Assembly (NCBI GenBank): GCA_963205525.1
Contig: CAUJJP010000072.1
Location: forward strand, 1-23,601
Source of the DNA: Pseudomonadota bacterium
Lineage (GTDB): Bacteria > Pseudomonadota > Gammaproteobacteria > Burkholderiales > Burkholderiaceae
DNA length: 23,601 bases
Reading direction: 5' to 3'
Shown: positions 16,402 to 23,601 of the stretch, one piece after another
Numbering within the stretch: the stretch's first letter is position 1
Layout: each line of letters begins with the position of its first letter
The notes under the pieces: model-generated
Database searches by the model: none
What the model was told of the DNA's origin: nothing
Seen by the model: the letters and a program-made list of their open reading frames with translations, nothing else
Translations under genes and position numbers: made by a program

Positions 16402-17259
16402 ATGAGCTTGCAAGTCACACCCATCCAGGCCGAGCACCTGCAAGAGGTGGGCGTCTTCCTCTACGAGCAGATGGGCCGGCGCATCGCCGCCGCGGACTGG
16501 GTGCGCTCGCTCACCCGGCCCTGGGCGGCAGAGGTGCCCAACCACGGCATGCAGCTGCGCGACGACGGGCGGCTGGTCGGCGTGCTGCTGGCGGTGTACT
16601 CGGACCAGAGCATCGACGGCCGTGTCGAGCGCTTTTGCAACCCGCACAGCTGGTGCGTGCTCGACGGCTACCGCAGCGGCAGCCTGCAGCTGGTGCTGGA
16701 GGTGATACGCCAGCGCGGCTATCACTTCACCATGTACACGCCGAACCCGAAGGTGGCCGAGGTCTTCCTCGGGCTGCGCTTCCGGCTCCTCGACGACCGA
16801 CTGCTGTACCTGCCGCACTGGCCCGCACCCTGGGCGCTGCGCGGCGGCCGCTTCGCCGAGGGCCGACCAGAGCGCATAGGCGCGCTGCTGCAGGCTGCGG
16901 CACGTGCCGAGTTCGAGGCCCACCGCGACCTGCCCTGGCTGCGCTTCGTCGCCTTCGGCGCCCCCGGCGACGCCTGCCTGGCGATCTACAAGCCCACGCG
17001 CATCAAGCGCCTGCCGGCGGCGCGGCTGCTGCACCTGAGCGATCCGGCCGCGCTCGAGCGCCATCGTGGGCTGCTGCAGCAGCACCTGCTGTGGCACGCC
17101 GGCCTGCTGCTCACCCAGGTGGAGGCGCGCTTCCTGAGTGCCACGCCGCGCGGCGCCATCCAGCGCCGCCGCAGCCAGCCCAAGATGCTGTCATCGCGCA
17201 GCCTCAGCGACGGCCAGGCGCGTGACGTCTACAGCGAGCTGACCGCCCTGGACCTGTAG
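16402..17259 (+). CDS. GNAT-like acyltransferase, function unassigned
   Basis: The 285-residue protein looks like an acyl-CoA N-acyltransferase fold: an N-terminal HLQEVGVFLYEQMGRR helix, a central strand with RDDGRLVGVLLAVYS (the GNAT strand-4 type), then WCVLDGYRSGSLQLVLEVIRQRGYHF and TPNPKVAEVFLGLRFRLLDD. This mimics the order of acetyl-CoA-loop helix and late helix in GNAT proteins, although the canonical Q/R-x-x-G-x-G/A loop is poorly conserved. The C-terminal 100 residues are unassigned and basic. Next to the flippase and the acyl-carrier module, it may transfer an acyl group onto a sugar amine or hydroxyl. This is inference from fold and context. Confidence 0.65.
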   Translation: MSLQVTPIQAEHLQEVGVFLYEQMGRRIAAADWVRSLTRPWAAEVPNHGMQLRDDGRLVGVLLAVYSDQSIDGRVERFCNPHSWCVLDGYRSGSLQLVLEVIRQRGYHFTMYTPNPKVAEVFLGLRFRLLDDRLLYLPHWPAPWALRGGRFAEGRPERIGALLQAAARAEFEAHRDLPWLRFVAFGAPGDACLAIYKPTRIKRLPAARLLHLSDPAALERHRGLLQQHLLWHAGLLLTQVEARFLSATPRGAIQRRRSQPKMLSSRSLSDGQARDVYSELTALDL

Positions 17260-17265
17260 CCCGCA

Positions 17266-17280
17266 GGCCGCTCAGCGGCC
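17266..17280. terminator. Perfect hairpin at convergent junction
   Basis: GGCCGCT, one base, then AGCGGCC forms a perfect inverted repeat that spans the stop of the minus-strand gene and starts seven bases after the stop of the plus-strand gene. In RNA it gives a six-pair GC stem with a three-base loop. No T-tract follows on either strand. Confidence 0.4.
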
Positions 17281-18720
17281 GAGCACGGTGTGCAGCATGG
17301 CGAGCAGGACCTCGGCATTGGCGTGGCGGTCCAGGCCGCGCACGCCCGCGGTCTGGTCGGTCGCCAGCCGGGGCAGCCGGGTGTGCGCCACGCGCACCCG
17401 GCGTAGGGATCGGTTCAGGTCCTCGGCCAGCACTTCCGCCGCCGCCTTGGCCATCGTGTAGGCGGTCATGCCCTTGGGGCGCTCGTCGATGAAGGCGGTC
17501 GAAGGCAGGTAGACCGTGGCGCGGCGCTCGCCGAGCTGCTGCTCCAGGGCGCTGCACAGGGACGCGAAGCGGTCGAGGTAGAAGTCGCTGAACTGGGAGA
17601 AGGCCTGGCGGTCGAACAGCTCGGCCGACTTGCGGTAGATGCGCGGGGTGGCGAAGAAGAACACCGCGTCCGGCGCCCGCGGGCCGAAGATGGCTGCCCA
17701 GTCGCTGGTCTGCGACACGTCGCACTGCCGCGTCTGCGCCCGGCCGCGGCCGCAGGCGTTGATTTCTTGCGCGACGCGCTGCGCGTCGTCCGCCCCGCTG
17801 GCATAGGTCAGCAGCACCTCGGCGCCACCGGCGGCGAGCAGCTTGGCGGTCAGTTCGCCGAGGCCGCGCGAGCCGCCCAGCACCAGTGTCTGCAGGCCGC
17901 CGAAGGCCTGTGGCGATACCCGGGCCGCCAGCTCGGCGGCGCTGGGTTGCGGCTGCGGCGGGGCGCGCTCGAAGGCCGTCAGCTCGCCTTGCAGCGGGCC
18001 GTCGAAGGCCATCGAGACGATGCCGAAGCGGGCATCGTGCGCCCGCACGTGGACGCGCAGGCACGCGTCGTCGGTGGCGCCGTCCGCGCGCAGCGTGAGC
18101 GAGCTGAACACCGAGTGCAGGCCGGGGCAGACCATCCCCACCATGTAGGACAGCGCCGCCAGCGCGCCTGCTGCCGCAGGTCCCAGGCGGCGCCCGACCT
18201 GTGGGAAGCCCTGGCCGAGTGCAGGCGCCCAGGACGCGAACAGGTAGTGGCGCCCGACGTGCGTGGCCGCGGCCTGCGCACAGGCGCTGGCGGCGGGGCT
18301 GACGGCGATGCAGTCGGCCGCGGCTGGCGCGGGCGCGGCGGCACCCGCCGAACTCGCCGCACCCGCAGCGGTGATGCGCACCCGGGTGCAGACCACGTCG
18401 GCGACGATGGCGTCCAGCAGCGTCGCGCCCTGCTCGTCCGTCGACTGCCGAAAGCACACCGTCTCGTCGACATTGATCGGCTGCTTGAACTCGCACTCCA
18501 GCCGCAGCGGCCCCGTCGGCTCCTGCGCCGGGCGCCAGCGCTCCAGCGCCTGCAGCAAGGTGTGCACGCCGTGCACCACCGGCTGCCCGGTCAGGGTGCG
18601 GCGCGCCGCCACCGGGTCGACGTGCATGGGGTTGAGGTCGTGCGATGTGGCACCGAACGCGAGCTGCTCGGACAGCGAAAAGCAGTGGCTGCCGAGATCG
18701 ATAGGCGCTTCGGTGGGCAT
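17272..18720 (-). CDS. MaoC-like hotdog dehydratase fused to a short-chain dehydrogenase/reductase
   Basis: The 482-residue protein joins two enzyme modules. Residues about 15-115 are a MaoC/(R)-hydratase hotdog with the active-site layout D28-x4-H33 (SHDLNPMHVDP) and QPVVHG. Residues about 155-250 look like a second, degenerate hotdog (SYMVGMVCPGLHSVFSSL). Residues about 276-482 are an SDR: cofactor loop GGSRGLGE (282-289), S407 and the Y421-x3-K425 pair (AYTMAK). In fatty-acid-like chemistry these would interconvert 3-hydroxyacyl, enoyl and 3-ketoacyl groups on CoA or ACP. With an ACP and FkbH-like protein next door, it probably supplies or tailors an acyl decoration. ATG 18720 is chosen because the homology begins right after it; the open frame continues far upstream only as antisense to the FkbH gene. 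Confidence 0.82.
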   Translation of the reverse strand: MPTEAPIDLGSHCFSLSEQLAFGATSHDLNPMHVDPVAARRTLTGQPVVHGVHTLLQALERWRPAQEPTGPLRLECEFKQPINVDETVCFRQSTDEQGATLLDAIVADVVCTRVRITAAGAASSAGAAAPAPAAADCIAVSPAASACAQAAATHVGRHYLFASWAPALGQGFPQVGRRLGPAAAGALAALSYMVGMVCPGLHSVFSSLTLRADGATDDACLRVHVRAHDARFGIVSMAFDGPLQGELTAFERAPPQPQPSAAELAARVSPQAFGGLQTLVLGGSRGLGELTAKLLAAGGAEVLLTYASGADDAQRVAQEINACGRGRAQTRQCDVSQTSDWAAIFGPRAPDAVFFFATPRIYRKSAELFDRQAFSQFSDFYLDRFASLCSALEQQLGERRATVYLPSTAFIDERPKGMTAYTMAKAAAEVLAEDLNRSLRRVRVAHTRLPRLATDQTAGVRGLDRHANAEVLLAMLHTVLGR

Positions 18721-19020
18721 GGCGGTGTCGGGTCGGGCGGTGGCCGGCCATGCTAGCGCGCGGCCTGCGCGCTGCTGCCAGCACCCGCCCGCGCCCGCCT
18801 GCGAGGAGTCGCGCCGACGTGAACTCCGCCACGTCGACGCGGCACGCCCGCCGGGGGCCTGTGCTAGCCTCCCCGGGCTGCGGCCGGAGCGCCAAGAGCG
18901 CCAAGAACGCCAAATGGCGCTGGTCCCCGATCCCGGGCGAACACCCCGCGGCAGCGGCCGCGCGCCTTGCCGCTCGGTCGCCAAGTCCATACGCCGATCC
19001 TTCCGCCGACCCATTCCCGC
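18721..19020. promoter_or_regulatory. Divergent intergenic region with short tandem repeat and hairpin
   Basis: This 300-base region separates the divergent MaoC-SDR and FkbH-like genes, so both promoters should be here. I find no convincing sigma-70 or sigma-54 site. At about 18887-18921 there are three head-to-tail 9-base units (GAGCGCCAA twice, GAACGCCAA once) followed by TGGCGCT, which can pair with AGCGCCA of either of the first two units. This could be an operator or an RNA leader structure. The rest shows nothing I can name. Confidence 0.35.
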
Positions 19021-20904
19021 ATGGCCAAAGACCCCCTGGACGCCTGGTTGCAGAACGATTCGCTGGCGGCGCTGAACCGCGAGCTGATGCTGGGGCCGAC
19101 GGCGGTCGGTCCCATGCACCTGGAGCGCCTGCAGGCGCGGGCGGGCGAACTGGCGCCGGCCACCGCCACCCTGCGCCTGGGCATCGTGCACACCTATACC
19201 AGCGACCTGCTGGACCCCTGGTTCGGGCTCGCGGCGGCGTTGCAGCGCCTGCAGGTCGAGGTCTACCACGCCCCCTACGGGCTGGCGCTGCAGGAAGCGG
19301 CGCCGGACTCGGCGCTGGTGACGCACCGGCCCGACATCACCCTGCTGCTGCTGCGCCGCGAAGACCTGCACCCGGCGCTGGCGGCGCCGCTGGCCGGCTT
19401 GAGCGCGCAGGCGCAGGCGACGCTGCGCGCGCAGGCCTTGCAGCGGCTGCAGGACATCACCACCTTGTTCCGTGCACAGCCGCTGGGGCATCTGGTGCTC
19501 ACCTTGCTGCCCGGGTTGAGCGGTCCGGCGCTGGGCCTGTACGACGCCCAGTTCGAGCGCGGCGAGGCCGCGTGGTGGTCGGCGCTCAAGACCGAGGCGG
19601 CCGGCTGGATGCGCGAGCAGCTGCCGTCCTCGCTCTTCCTGGACCTCGACGAGGTGCAGGCGCAGGTGGGTCGGGCCGGTTTCTTCGACCGCCGCTACTG
19701 GTACAGCGCGAGCTTTCCCTTCGCCGCCCCGGCGGCGCGCGAACTGGCACGCCGGGTGGTGGCGGTCGGGGTCGCGCTGCGTGCGCCCAAGGCCAAGGTC
19801 ATCGTGCTCGACGCCGACAACACGCTGTGGGGCGGCATCGTGGGCGAGGACGGCCTGCAGGGGATCGCGCTCGGCCCCGAGTACCCGGGCAAGGTCTACC
19901 TGGACTTCCAGCGCCGGCTGCTGGACTACCGGCAACGCGGCTTCGTGCTCGCGATGTGCAGCAAGAACAACGAGGCCGACGTGCTGGAGGTGCTGCGCGA
20001 GCACCCGCACCAGGTCTTGCGCGAGTCGCACTTCGCGGCCCGGCGCGTGAACTGGGAGCCCAAGCCCGACAACCTCGAGTCGCTTGCGCGCGAGCTGAAC
20101 CTGGGGCTGGAGTCCTTCGTCTTCGTCGACGACAGCGACCACGAATGCGCCGCGGTGCGCCATCGGCTGCCCCAGGTCGAGGTGGTCCAGGTGCCCAAGC
20201 GGGCGCTCGATGTCCCCCTCACCCTGGACGCGGTGGCCCGGCTGGAGGTGCTGGTGCTGACCGACGAGGACCTCGCCAAGTCGCAGCTCTACGAGCAGGA
20301 GCGCCAGCGCCGGGCGCTGAGCGAGGACCTGGCCCGTGGCGGCGGTGCTGCCGCCGACTACCTGGCGCGGCTGGAGATGCGCATGACGGTGCGCCTGGAC
20401 GCGGTGGCGCACATCGCCCGGCTGAGCCAGCTCAGCGGCAAGACCAATCAGTTCAACCTCACGACGCGCCGCTACAGCGAGCACGAGATGCGCGAGTTCA
20501 TGGCGCGCGACGACGTCCTGGTCGCCGACTTCTCGCTCGCCGACGCCTTCGGCGACAGCGGGGTCGTCGGGCTCGCGATCTGGCGTCGCCCGGCGGCCGA
20601 CCTGGCCGAGCTCGATACCTTTCTGATGTCGTGCCGGGTGATCGGCCGCGAGGCCGAGTCCGCCTTCCTGCACGCCCAGTTGCGCCATCTGCAGGCGCAG
20701 GGCGTGCGCCGTGTGCGCGCCAGCTACCTGCCGACGGCCAAGAACGCGCTGGTGAAGGACTTCCTGCCGGCTCAGGGCTTCGAAGCCACCGAGGCCGCTG
20801 GCGCTGGTGGCAGCTACCTGCTGGAGTTCGAGCACAGTCCGCCGCGCCCGGAGTCTGCATTCCCGATCGCGGTGACGGTGCAGGCACCGGCCACCGCTTC
20901 CTGA
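19021..20904 (+). CDS. FkbH-like HAD-IIIC protein (glyceryl-ACP-forming type)
   Basis: The 627-residue protein has the three-part FkbH layout. Residues about 50-240 are the N-terminal domain. Residues about 258-400 are the HAD domain with VLDADNTLWGGIVGEDG (D264, D266), the motif II Ser in MCSKNN (S314) and the acidic VDDSDHE (D370, D371, D373). Residues about 445-610 are a GNAT-like domain with the conserved QLSGKTNQFNLTTRRY. Characterised members (FkbH and relatives in polyketide pathways) take 1,3-bisphosphoglycerate, dephosphorylate it and load a glyceryl group onto an ACP; others load lactyl-type units. An ACP gene follows 38 bases downstream, which fits. ATG 19021 is preferred over 18967 because the conserved sequence begins MAKDPLDAWLQ; neither has a ribosome site. 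Confidence 0.88.
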   Translation: MAKDPLDAWLQNDSLAALNRELMLGPTAVGPMHLERLQARAGELAPATATLRLGIVHTYTSDLLDPWFGLAAALQRLQVEVYHAPYGLALQEAAPDSALVTHRPDITLLLLRREDLHPALAAPLAGLSAQAQATLRAQALQRLQDITTLFRAQPLGHLVLTLLPGLSGPALGLYDAQFERGEAAWWSALKTEAAGWMREQLPSSLFLDLDEVQAQVGRAGFFDRRYWYSASFPFAAPAARELARRVVAVGVALRAPKAKVIVLDADNTLWGGIVGEDGLQGIALGPEYPGKVYLDFQRRLLDYRQRGFVLAMCSKNNEADVLEVLREHPHQVLRESHFAARRVNWEPKPDNLESLARELNLGLESFVFVDDSDHECAAVRHRLPQVEVVQVPKRALDVPLTLDAVARLEVLVLTDEDLAKSQLYEQERQRRALSEDLARGGGAAADYLARLEMRMTVRLDAVAHIARLSQLSGKTNQFNLTTRRYSEHEMREFMARDDVLVADFSLADAFGDSGVVGLAIWRRPAADLAELDTFLMSCRVIGREAESAFLHAQLRHLQAQGVRRVRASYLPTAKNALVKDFLPAQGFEATEAAGAGGSYLLEFEHSPPRPESAFPIAVTVQAPATAS

Positions 20905-20942
20905 GTCATCATCGCGCGCCGCCCGGCGTCGCCACCCCGACC

Positions 20943-21173
20943 ATGAGCCATTTCCCGCGCCTTCAAGCCACGATCGCCGAGACGCTGAAAGTCCCGCCTG
21001 CCTCGGTCCTGCCCGAGACCCGCGACGAGGACCTGCCGGCCTGGGACTCGCTCGGCCATGTCAAGCTGATCATGGCCATCGAGCAGGCCTTCGAGATCTA
21101 CATCGAGGTCGACGACTTCGGCGAGCTGAAGTCGGTGCCGGCCATCCTGGGCTATCTGCAGCGCACGCTCTGA
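20943..21173 (+). CDS. Acyl carrier protein
   Basis: This 76-residue acidic protein has the ACP helix pattern and the phosphopantetheine site WDSLGHVKLIMAIEQAF, with the attachment Ser in DSL. It is the size of a stand-alone ACP. Placed between the FkbH-like loader and the hydrolase gene, with eight bases to the latter, it is probably a dedicated carrier for this locus rather than the fatty-acid ACP. It would carry a glyceryl or similar small acyl unit handed to an acyltransferase; the final acceptor is unknown. Confidence 0.93.
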   Translation: MSHFPRLQATIAETLKVPPASVLPETRDEDLPAWDSLGHVKLIMAIEQAFEIYIEVDDFGELKSVPAILGYLQRTL

Positions 21174-21181
21174 GCACCCGC

Positions 21182-22984
21182 ATGCAGCACGGCGTGTCCA
21201 GCGCGGCCGGCGCGCCCCTGCCCTGCGTCGTCGAGGGCGCACGCGGCCCGCTGGTGGCGGTCTACCACCCGCCGACGGCGGCGCGCCATCCGGCCGGCGA
21301 CCTGCTCGTCGTTCCGGCCTTCGGCGAGGAGATGAACCGCTGCCGGCAGATGGTGGCCTTGCAGGCGCGCGCGCTGGCGGCCATGGGCATGGGCACCCTG
21401 GCGCTTGACCCCTACGGCAGCGGCGACAGCAGCGGCGAGTTTGTCGATGCCACCTGGGACGGCTGGCGCGACGACCTGCAGCGCGGTCTGGCCTGGCTGC
21501 GTCAGCACGGTCAGGGCTGCGAGACGCTGCTCGCCCTGCGCCTGGGGGCACTGATGGCCGCCGAGCTGGCGCGCGCCGATGCCGGCCTGCGGCACATCCT
21601 GCTGTGGCAACCGGTGACCAGCGGCAAGACCTTCTTCACCCAGTTCCTGCGCATCCGGATCGCCGCCGACCTGCACCTGCCGGACCGCGTCAAGACGACC
21701 AGCGAGCTGCGCGCCCAGAGTGCCGCCGGCCAGGCGATCGAGGTCTCCGGCTACGCGATCGGGCCCGCGCTCGCGCAGGCCCTGGACCGCGTCGAGCTGG
21801 ACGTGGCGGCGCTCGCCGGGCGACGCGTCCATTGGTTCGAGCTGCGCGCGGACGAGGACGCCGCGTTGCCGGCGGCGGCGGCGAAAGCGCAGCAGGCCTT
21901 GCAGCAGGCCGGTGCCGAGCTGCATGCCGAATTGCTGGCCGGACCGCCGTTCTGGCAGACGCACCAGCGCGAGCTGGCGCCCGCCTTGCTGGACGCGACG
22001 CGGCGCAGCCTGTCCGTGCCGGCGTCCACCGCGCCCGCGGGGCCCGAGCCGGCGCCGCTGTGGACCGCAGCGCGCCTGCCGCCGGCCGACACCGCCGAGC
22101 AGCCCTTGGTCTTCGACTGCCGCGGCGAGCGCCTGGTCGGGGTGCTGCACCGTACGCCGCAACCGCCGCGCAGGGCGGCGATCATCGTCATCGCCGGTGG
22201 CCCGCAGTACCGCGCCGGCGCGCACCGGCAGTTCGTGCAGCTGGCGCGCGCGCTGGCCGCCCAGGGCTGCGCGGTGCTGCGCTTCGACCAGCGCGGGATG
22301 GGCGACAGCACGGGAAGCTATCTCGGCTTCCAGCACATCGGCGACGACATCGCGGCCGCGATCGACGCCTTGCACGCCGCCTGTCCGGCGCTCCAGCGGC
22401 TGGCGCTGATCGGCGAATGCAACTCGGCGAGCGACATCCTGTTCTACGCCTGGCGCGACCCGCGGGTGACCGAGGTCGTGCTCACCAACCCCTGGGTGCG
22501 TACGCCCGAGGGGCAGGCCCAGGTCATCGTCAAGACCTACTACCGGGACCGCTTGCGCTCGCGCGAGTTCTGGGCCCTGGTGTTCAGCGGCAGGTTCGAG
22601 CTGCGGCGCGCGCTGCGCTCGCTGGTGGACGTCCTGCGCGACTACCGGCGGGGCCGGCGCCTGCTGGCGCGCGCCAGCACGACGCCGCAGGACGACTTCG
22701 ACACCCTGTCGCTGCCCCTGCGCACCGCCGAGGGCCTGCGCCGCTTCGGCGGTCCGGCGCTGGTGCTGATGAGCGGCCACGACTACATCGCGCGGGAGTT
22801 CGACGAAGTCACGCGCCTGACCCCGGCCTGGTCCGGTCTGCTCGATGGGGGGCGGGTGCAGCGCGTCGACATCGAGGGCGCCGACCACACCTTCTCCAAG
22901 CAGGCATGGAAGACGGCGATGGTGGACGCCATCGTCGGCTGGATGGCGAAGCACGCGGTGATCGACGCGCCGCCGCGCGGCTGA
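21182..22984 (+). CDS. Two-domain alpha/beta hydrolase, fusion of exosortase-A-associated hydrolases 2 and 1
   Basis: The 600-residue protein is two alpha/beta hydrolase domains in one chain. Residues about 15-260 carry PAFGEEMNRCRQM (45-57) and DPYGSGDSSGEF, resembling exosortase-A hydrolase 2 (TIGR03101-like). Residues about 305-595 carry IAGGPQYRAGAHRQF (337-351) and FDQRGMGDSTGSY, resembling hydrolase 1 (TIGR03100-like). The linker, about 275-305, is Ala/Pro rich. The usual Ser nucleophile is absent in both: the N-domain elbow reads ALRLGA with R120 in that place, and the C-domain reads GECNSAS with C413. Late candidates for the acid and base are D534 and H569. It may act as a thioesterase or acyltransferase on the ACP-bound group. 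Elsewhere these are, to my knowledge, usually separate genes. Confidence 0.87.
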   Translation: MQHGVSSAAGAPLPCVVEGARGPLVAVYHPPTAARHPAGDLLVVPAFGEEMNRCRQMVALQARALAAMGMGTLALDPYGSGDSSGEFVDATWDGWRDDLQRGLAWLRQHGQGCETLLALRLGALMAAELARADAGLRHILLWQPVTSGKTFFTQFLRIRIAADLHLPDRVKTTSELRAQSAAGQAIEVSGYAIGPALAQALDRVELDVAALAGRRVHWFELRADEDAALPAAAAKAQQALQQAGAELHAELLAGPPFWQTHQRELAPALLDATRRSLSVPASTAPAGPEPAPLWTAARLPPADTAEQPLVFDCRGERLVGVLHRTPQPPRRAAIIVIAGGPQYRAGAHRQFVQLARALAAQGCAVLRFDQRGMGDSTGSYLGFQHIGDDIAAAIDALHAACPALQRLALIGECNSASDILFYAWRDPRVTEVVLTNPWVRTPEGQAQVIVKTYYRDRLRSREFWALVFSGRFELRRALRSLVDVLRDYRRGRRLLARASTTPQDDFDTLSLPLRTAEGLRRFGGPALVLMSGHDYIAREFDEVTRLTPAWSGLLDGGRVQRVDIEGADHTFSKQAWKTAMVDAIVGWMAKHAVIDAPPRG

Positions 22985-23006
22985 ATCAGCCTTCGGCGAT
23001 CAGCCG
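22978..23006. terminator. Inverted repeats at convergent junction
   Basis: GGCTGA-A-TCAGCC (22979-22991) is a perfect palindrome centred on the single base between the two stop codons. A longer-loop alternative pairs CGGCTGA (22978-22984) with TCAGCCG (23000-23006). There is no T-tract, so termination is plausible but unproven. Confidence 0.35.
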
Positions 23007-23601
23007 GTCCAGGCGCTCGCGGATCTCGGGGCCATAGCGGCGCTTGAGGTAGCGGAAGGCCAGCGCATGGCACAGCCGCAGTTCGCGGTGATGTTCCGTG
23101 CTGAGCCCTTGCGCCGCGCACCAGGCGTCCAGGTCCAGCAGGCCGGCGGCGCCGGCTGGCGCGCGGGCGCCGGGCTGCCGGCACGCCTGCTGCAGCGACC
23201 ATTCGAGCGTGAACAGGTCCAGCCCGGGCAGTGCCAGTTCCTCGTAGTCCTCCCAATCGAACACGATCAGGCGGCCGTCGGGCCGCAGGCCGAGGTTGTT
23301 CAGCACGAGGTCGCCGTGCTGCGGCCGCGCCGGCAGGCCGGGAAGGGCGGCGCGCAGCCGGCGCAGTCCGGCGTCCACCGCCGGCTGCGCGCGCTGGGGG
23401 TGGTAGTAGCGCTCGAGATCGTCCAGCCAGGCGTGCGAGCCGGTGGCGGCGCGATCGCTGGTGAAGAAGCCCGCCAGTCCCAGCCGCAGCCGGGCCGCCC
23501 ATGCGGGCCGCGCCAGCATGTCGGCTGTCAATGCCCGGAAGTCGACCGCCGTGGTGGCCATGACGTGCAGGCCTCGCTGCTGGACGTAGCCGATGAACTG
23601 C
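22986..23601 (-). CDS. APH/choline-kinase-like phosphotransferase, C-terminal part (5' end outside window)
   Basis: The minus-strand frame stays open to the window edge, so although a Met occurs at 23561 the true start is probably beyond it; the residues before that Met (QFIGYVQQRGLHV) read like coding sequence. The visible 204 residues hold the kinase catalytic loop QHGDLVLNN (H-x-D-x4-N) and the metal-binding VFDWEDYEE, as in aminoglycoside phosphotransferase and choline-kinase-like proteins. The C-terminal region is alpha-helical. In polysaccharide loci such proteins may phosphorylate sugars, amino alcohols or lipid-linked intermediates. The substrate is unknown. It converges on the hydrolase gene with one base between the stops. 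Confidence 0.8.
   Translation of the reverse strand, partial: QFIGYVQQRGLHVMATTAVDFRALTADMLARPAWAARLRLGLAGFFTSDRAATGSHAWLDDLERYYHPQRAQPAVDAGLRRLRAALPGLPARPQHGDLVLNNLGLRPDGRLIVFDWEDYEELALPGLDLFTLEWSLQQACRQPGARAPAGAAGLLDLDAWCAAQGLSTEHHRELRLCHALAFRYLKRRYGPEIRERLDRLIAEG

Noticed and set aside
14648..16424. Long minus-strand frame opposite the flippase
   Set aside because: The translation is His/Gln/Arg repeats typical of antisense to a high-GC gene, and the plus strand has a convincing 493-residue flippase.
18862..18870. Extended -10-like TGCTAGCCT upstream of the FkbH-like gene
   Set aside because: Only three of six hexamer bases match and there is no -35 at a suitable distance.
18721..20835. 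Long open minus-strand frame continuing upstream of the MaoC-SDR gene, antisense to the FkbH-like gene
   Set aside because: It reads as low-complexity Arg/Gln/His-rich protein, while the plus strand encodes a clear FkbH-like protein. Only 17272-18720 is real.
23559..23561. ATG at 23561 as the start of the phosphotransferase gene
   Set aside because: The frame stays open to the window edge with coding-like sequence, and the kinase N-lobe would be missing if translation began here.

Overview
The window is high-GC DNA with tightly packed genes, ATGA start/stop overlaps and few Shine-Dalgarno sites. It looks like a betaproteobacterium, probably a Burkholderiales of the Rubrivivax/Leptothrix/Azohydromonas kind (inferred from family resemblance and GC richness, not proven). 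It is part of an exopolysaccharide locus of the exosortase-A type. The strongest markers are the O-ligase-like membrane protein at 2953-4281 and the double hydrolase at 21182-22984, which resembles two exosortase-A-associated hydrolase families. No exosortase gene lies inside the window.

Layout. (1) 1-5986, plus strand: the end of one glycosyltransferase, a second glycosyltransferase, a CapK/PaaK-like adenylate-forming enzyme, an O-ligase/polymerase-like membrane protein, a SAM methyltransferase and a NodB-type polysaccharide deacetylase. This is an assembly and decoration operon. (2) 6078-12162, plus strand: three probably exported proteins in a row. They are a beta-propeller protein with Ig-like and DNRLRE domains, a shorter paralogous propeller protein, and a protein with a Tat-like signal and a lectin/polysaccharide-lyase-like C-terminal half. 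(3) 14647-12186, minus strand: a secreted TPR-like protein translationally coupled to an asparagine-synthetase homologue that lacks the N-terminal Cys. (4) 14907-17259, plus strand: a Wzx-type flippase and a GNAT-like acyltransferase. (5) 18720-17272, minus strand: a MaoC hotdog plus SDR fusion. (6) 19021-22984, plus strand: an FkbH-like HAD protein, an acyl carrier protein and a two-domain hydrolase. (7) 23601-22986, minus strand: the C-terminal part of an APH/choline-kinase-like phosphotransferase that runs off the window.

Working model (inference): glycosyltransferases, flippase and ligase/polymerase build and export a polysaccharide. The FkbH-ACP-hydrolase module, the MaoC-SDR protein, the GNAT-like protein, the Asn-synthetase homologue and the CapK-like enzyme make or attach small acyl or amide decorations. 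The deacetylase and methyltransferase trim or cap. The three exported proteins in the middle probably bind or process the finished polymer outside the cytoplasm. All three convergent gene junctions carry a perfect inverted repeat that could end transcription from both sides. I saw no RNA genes, insertion sequences or CRISPR arrays.
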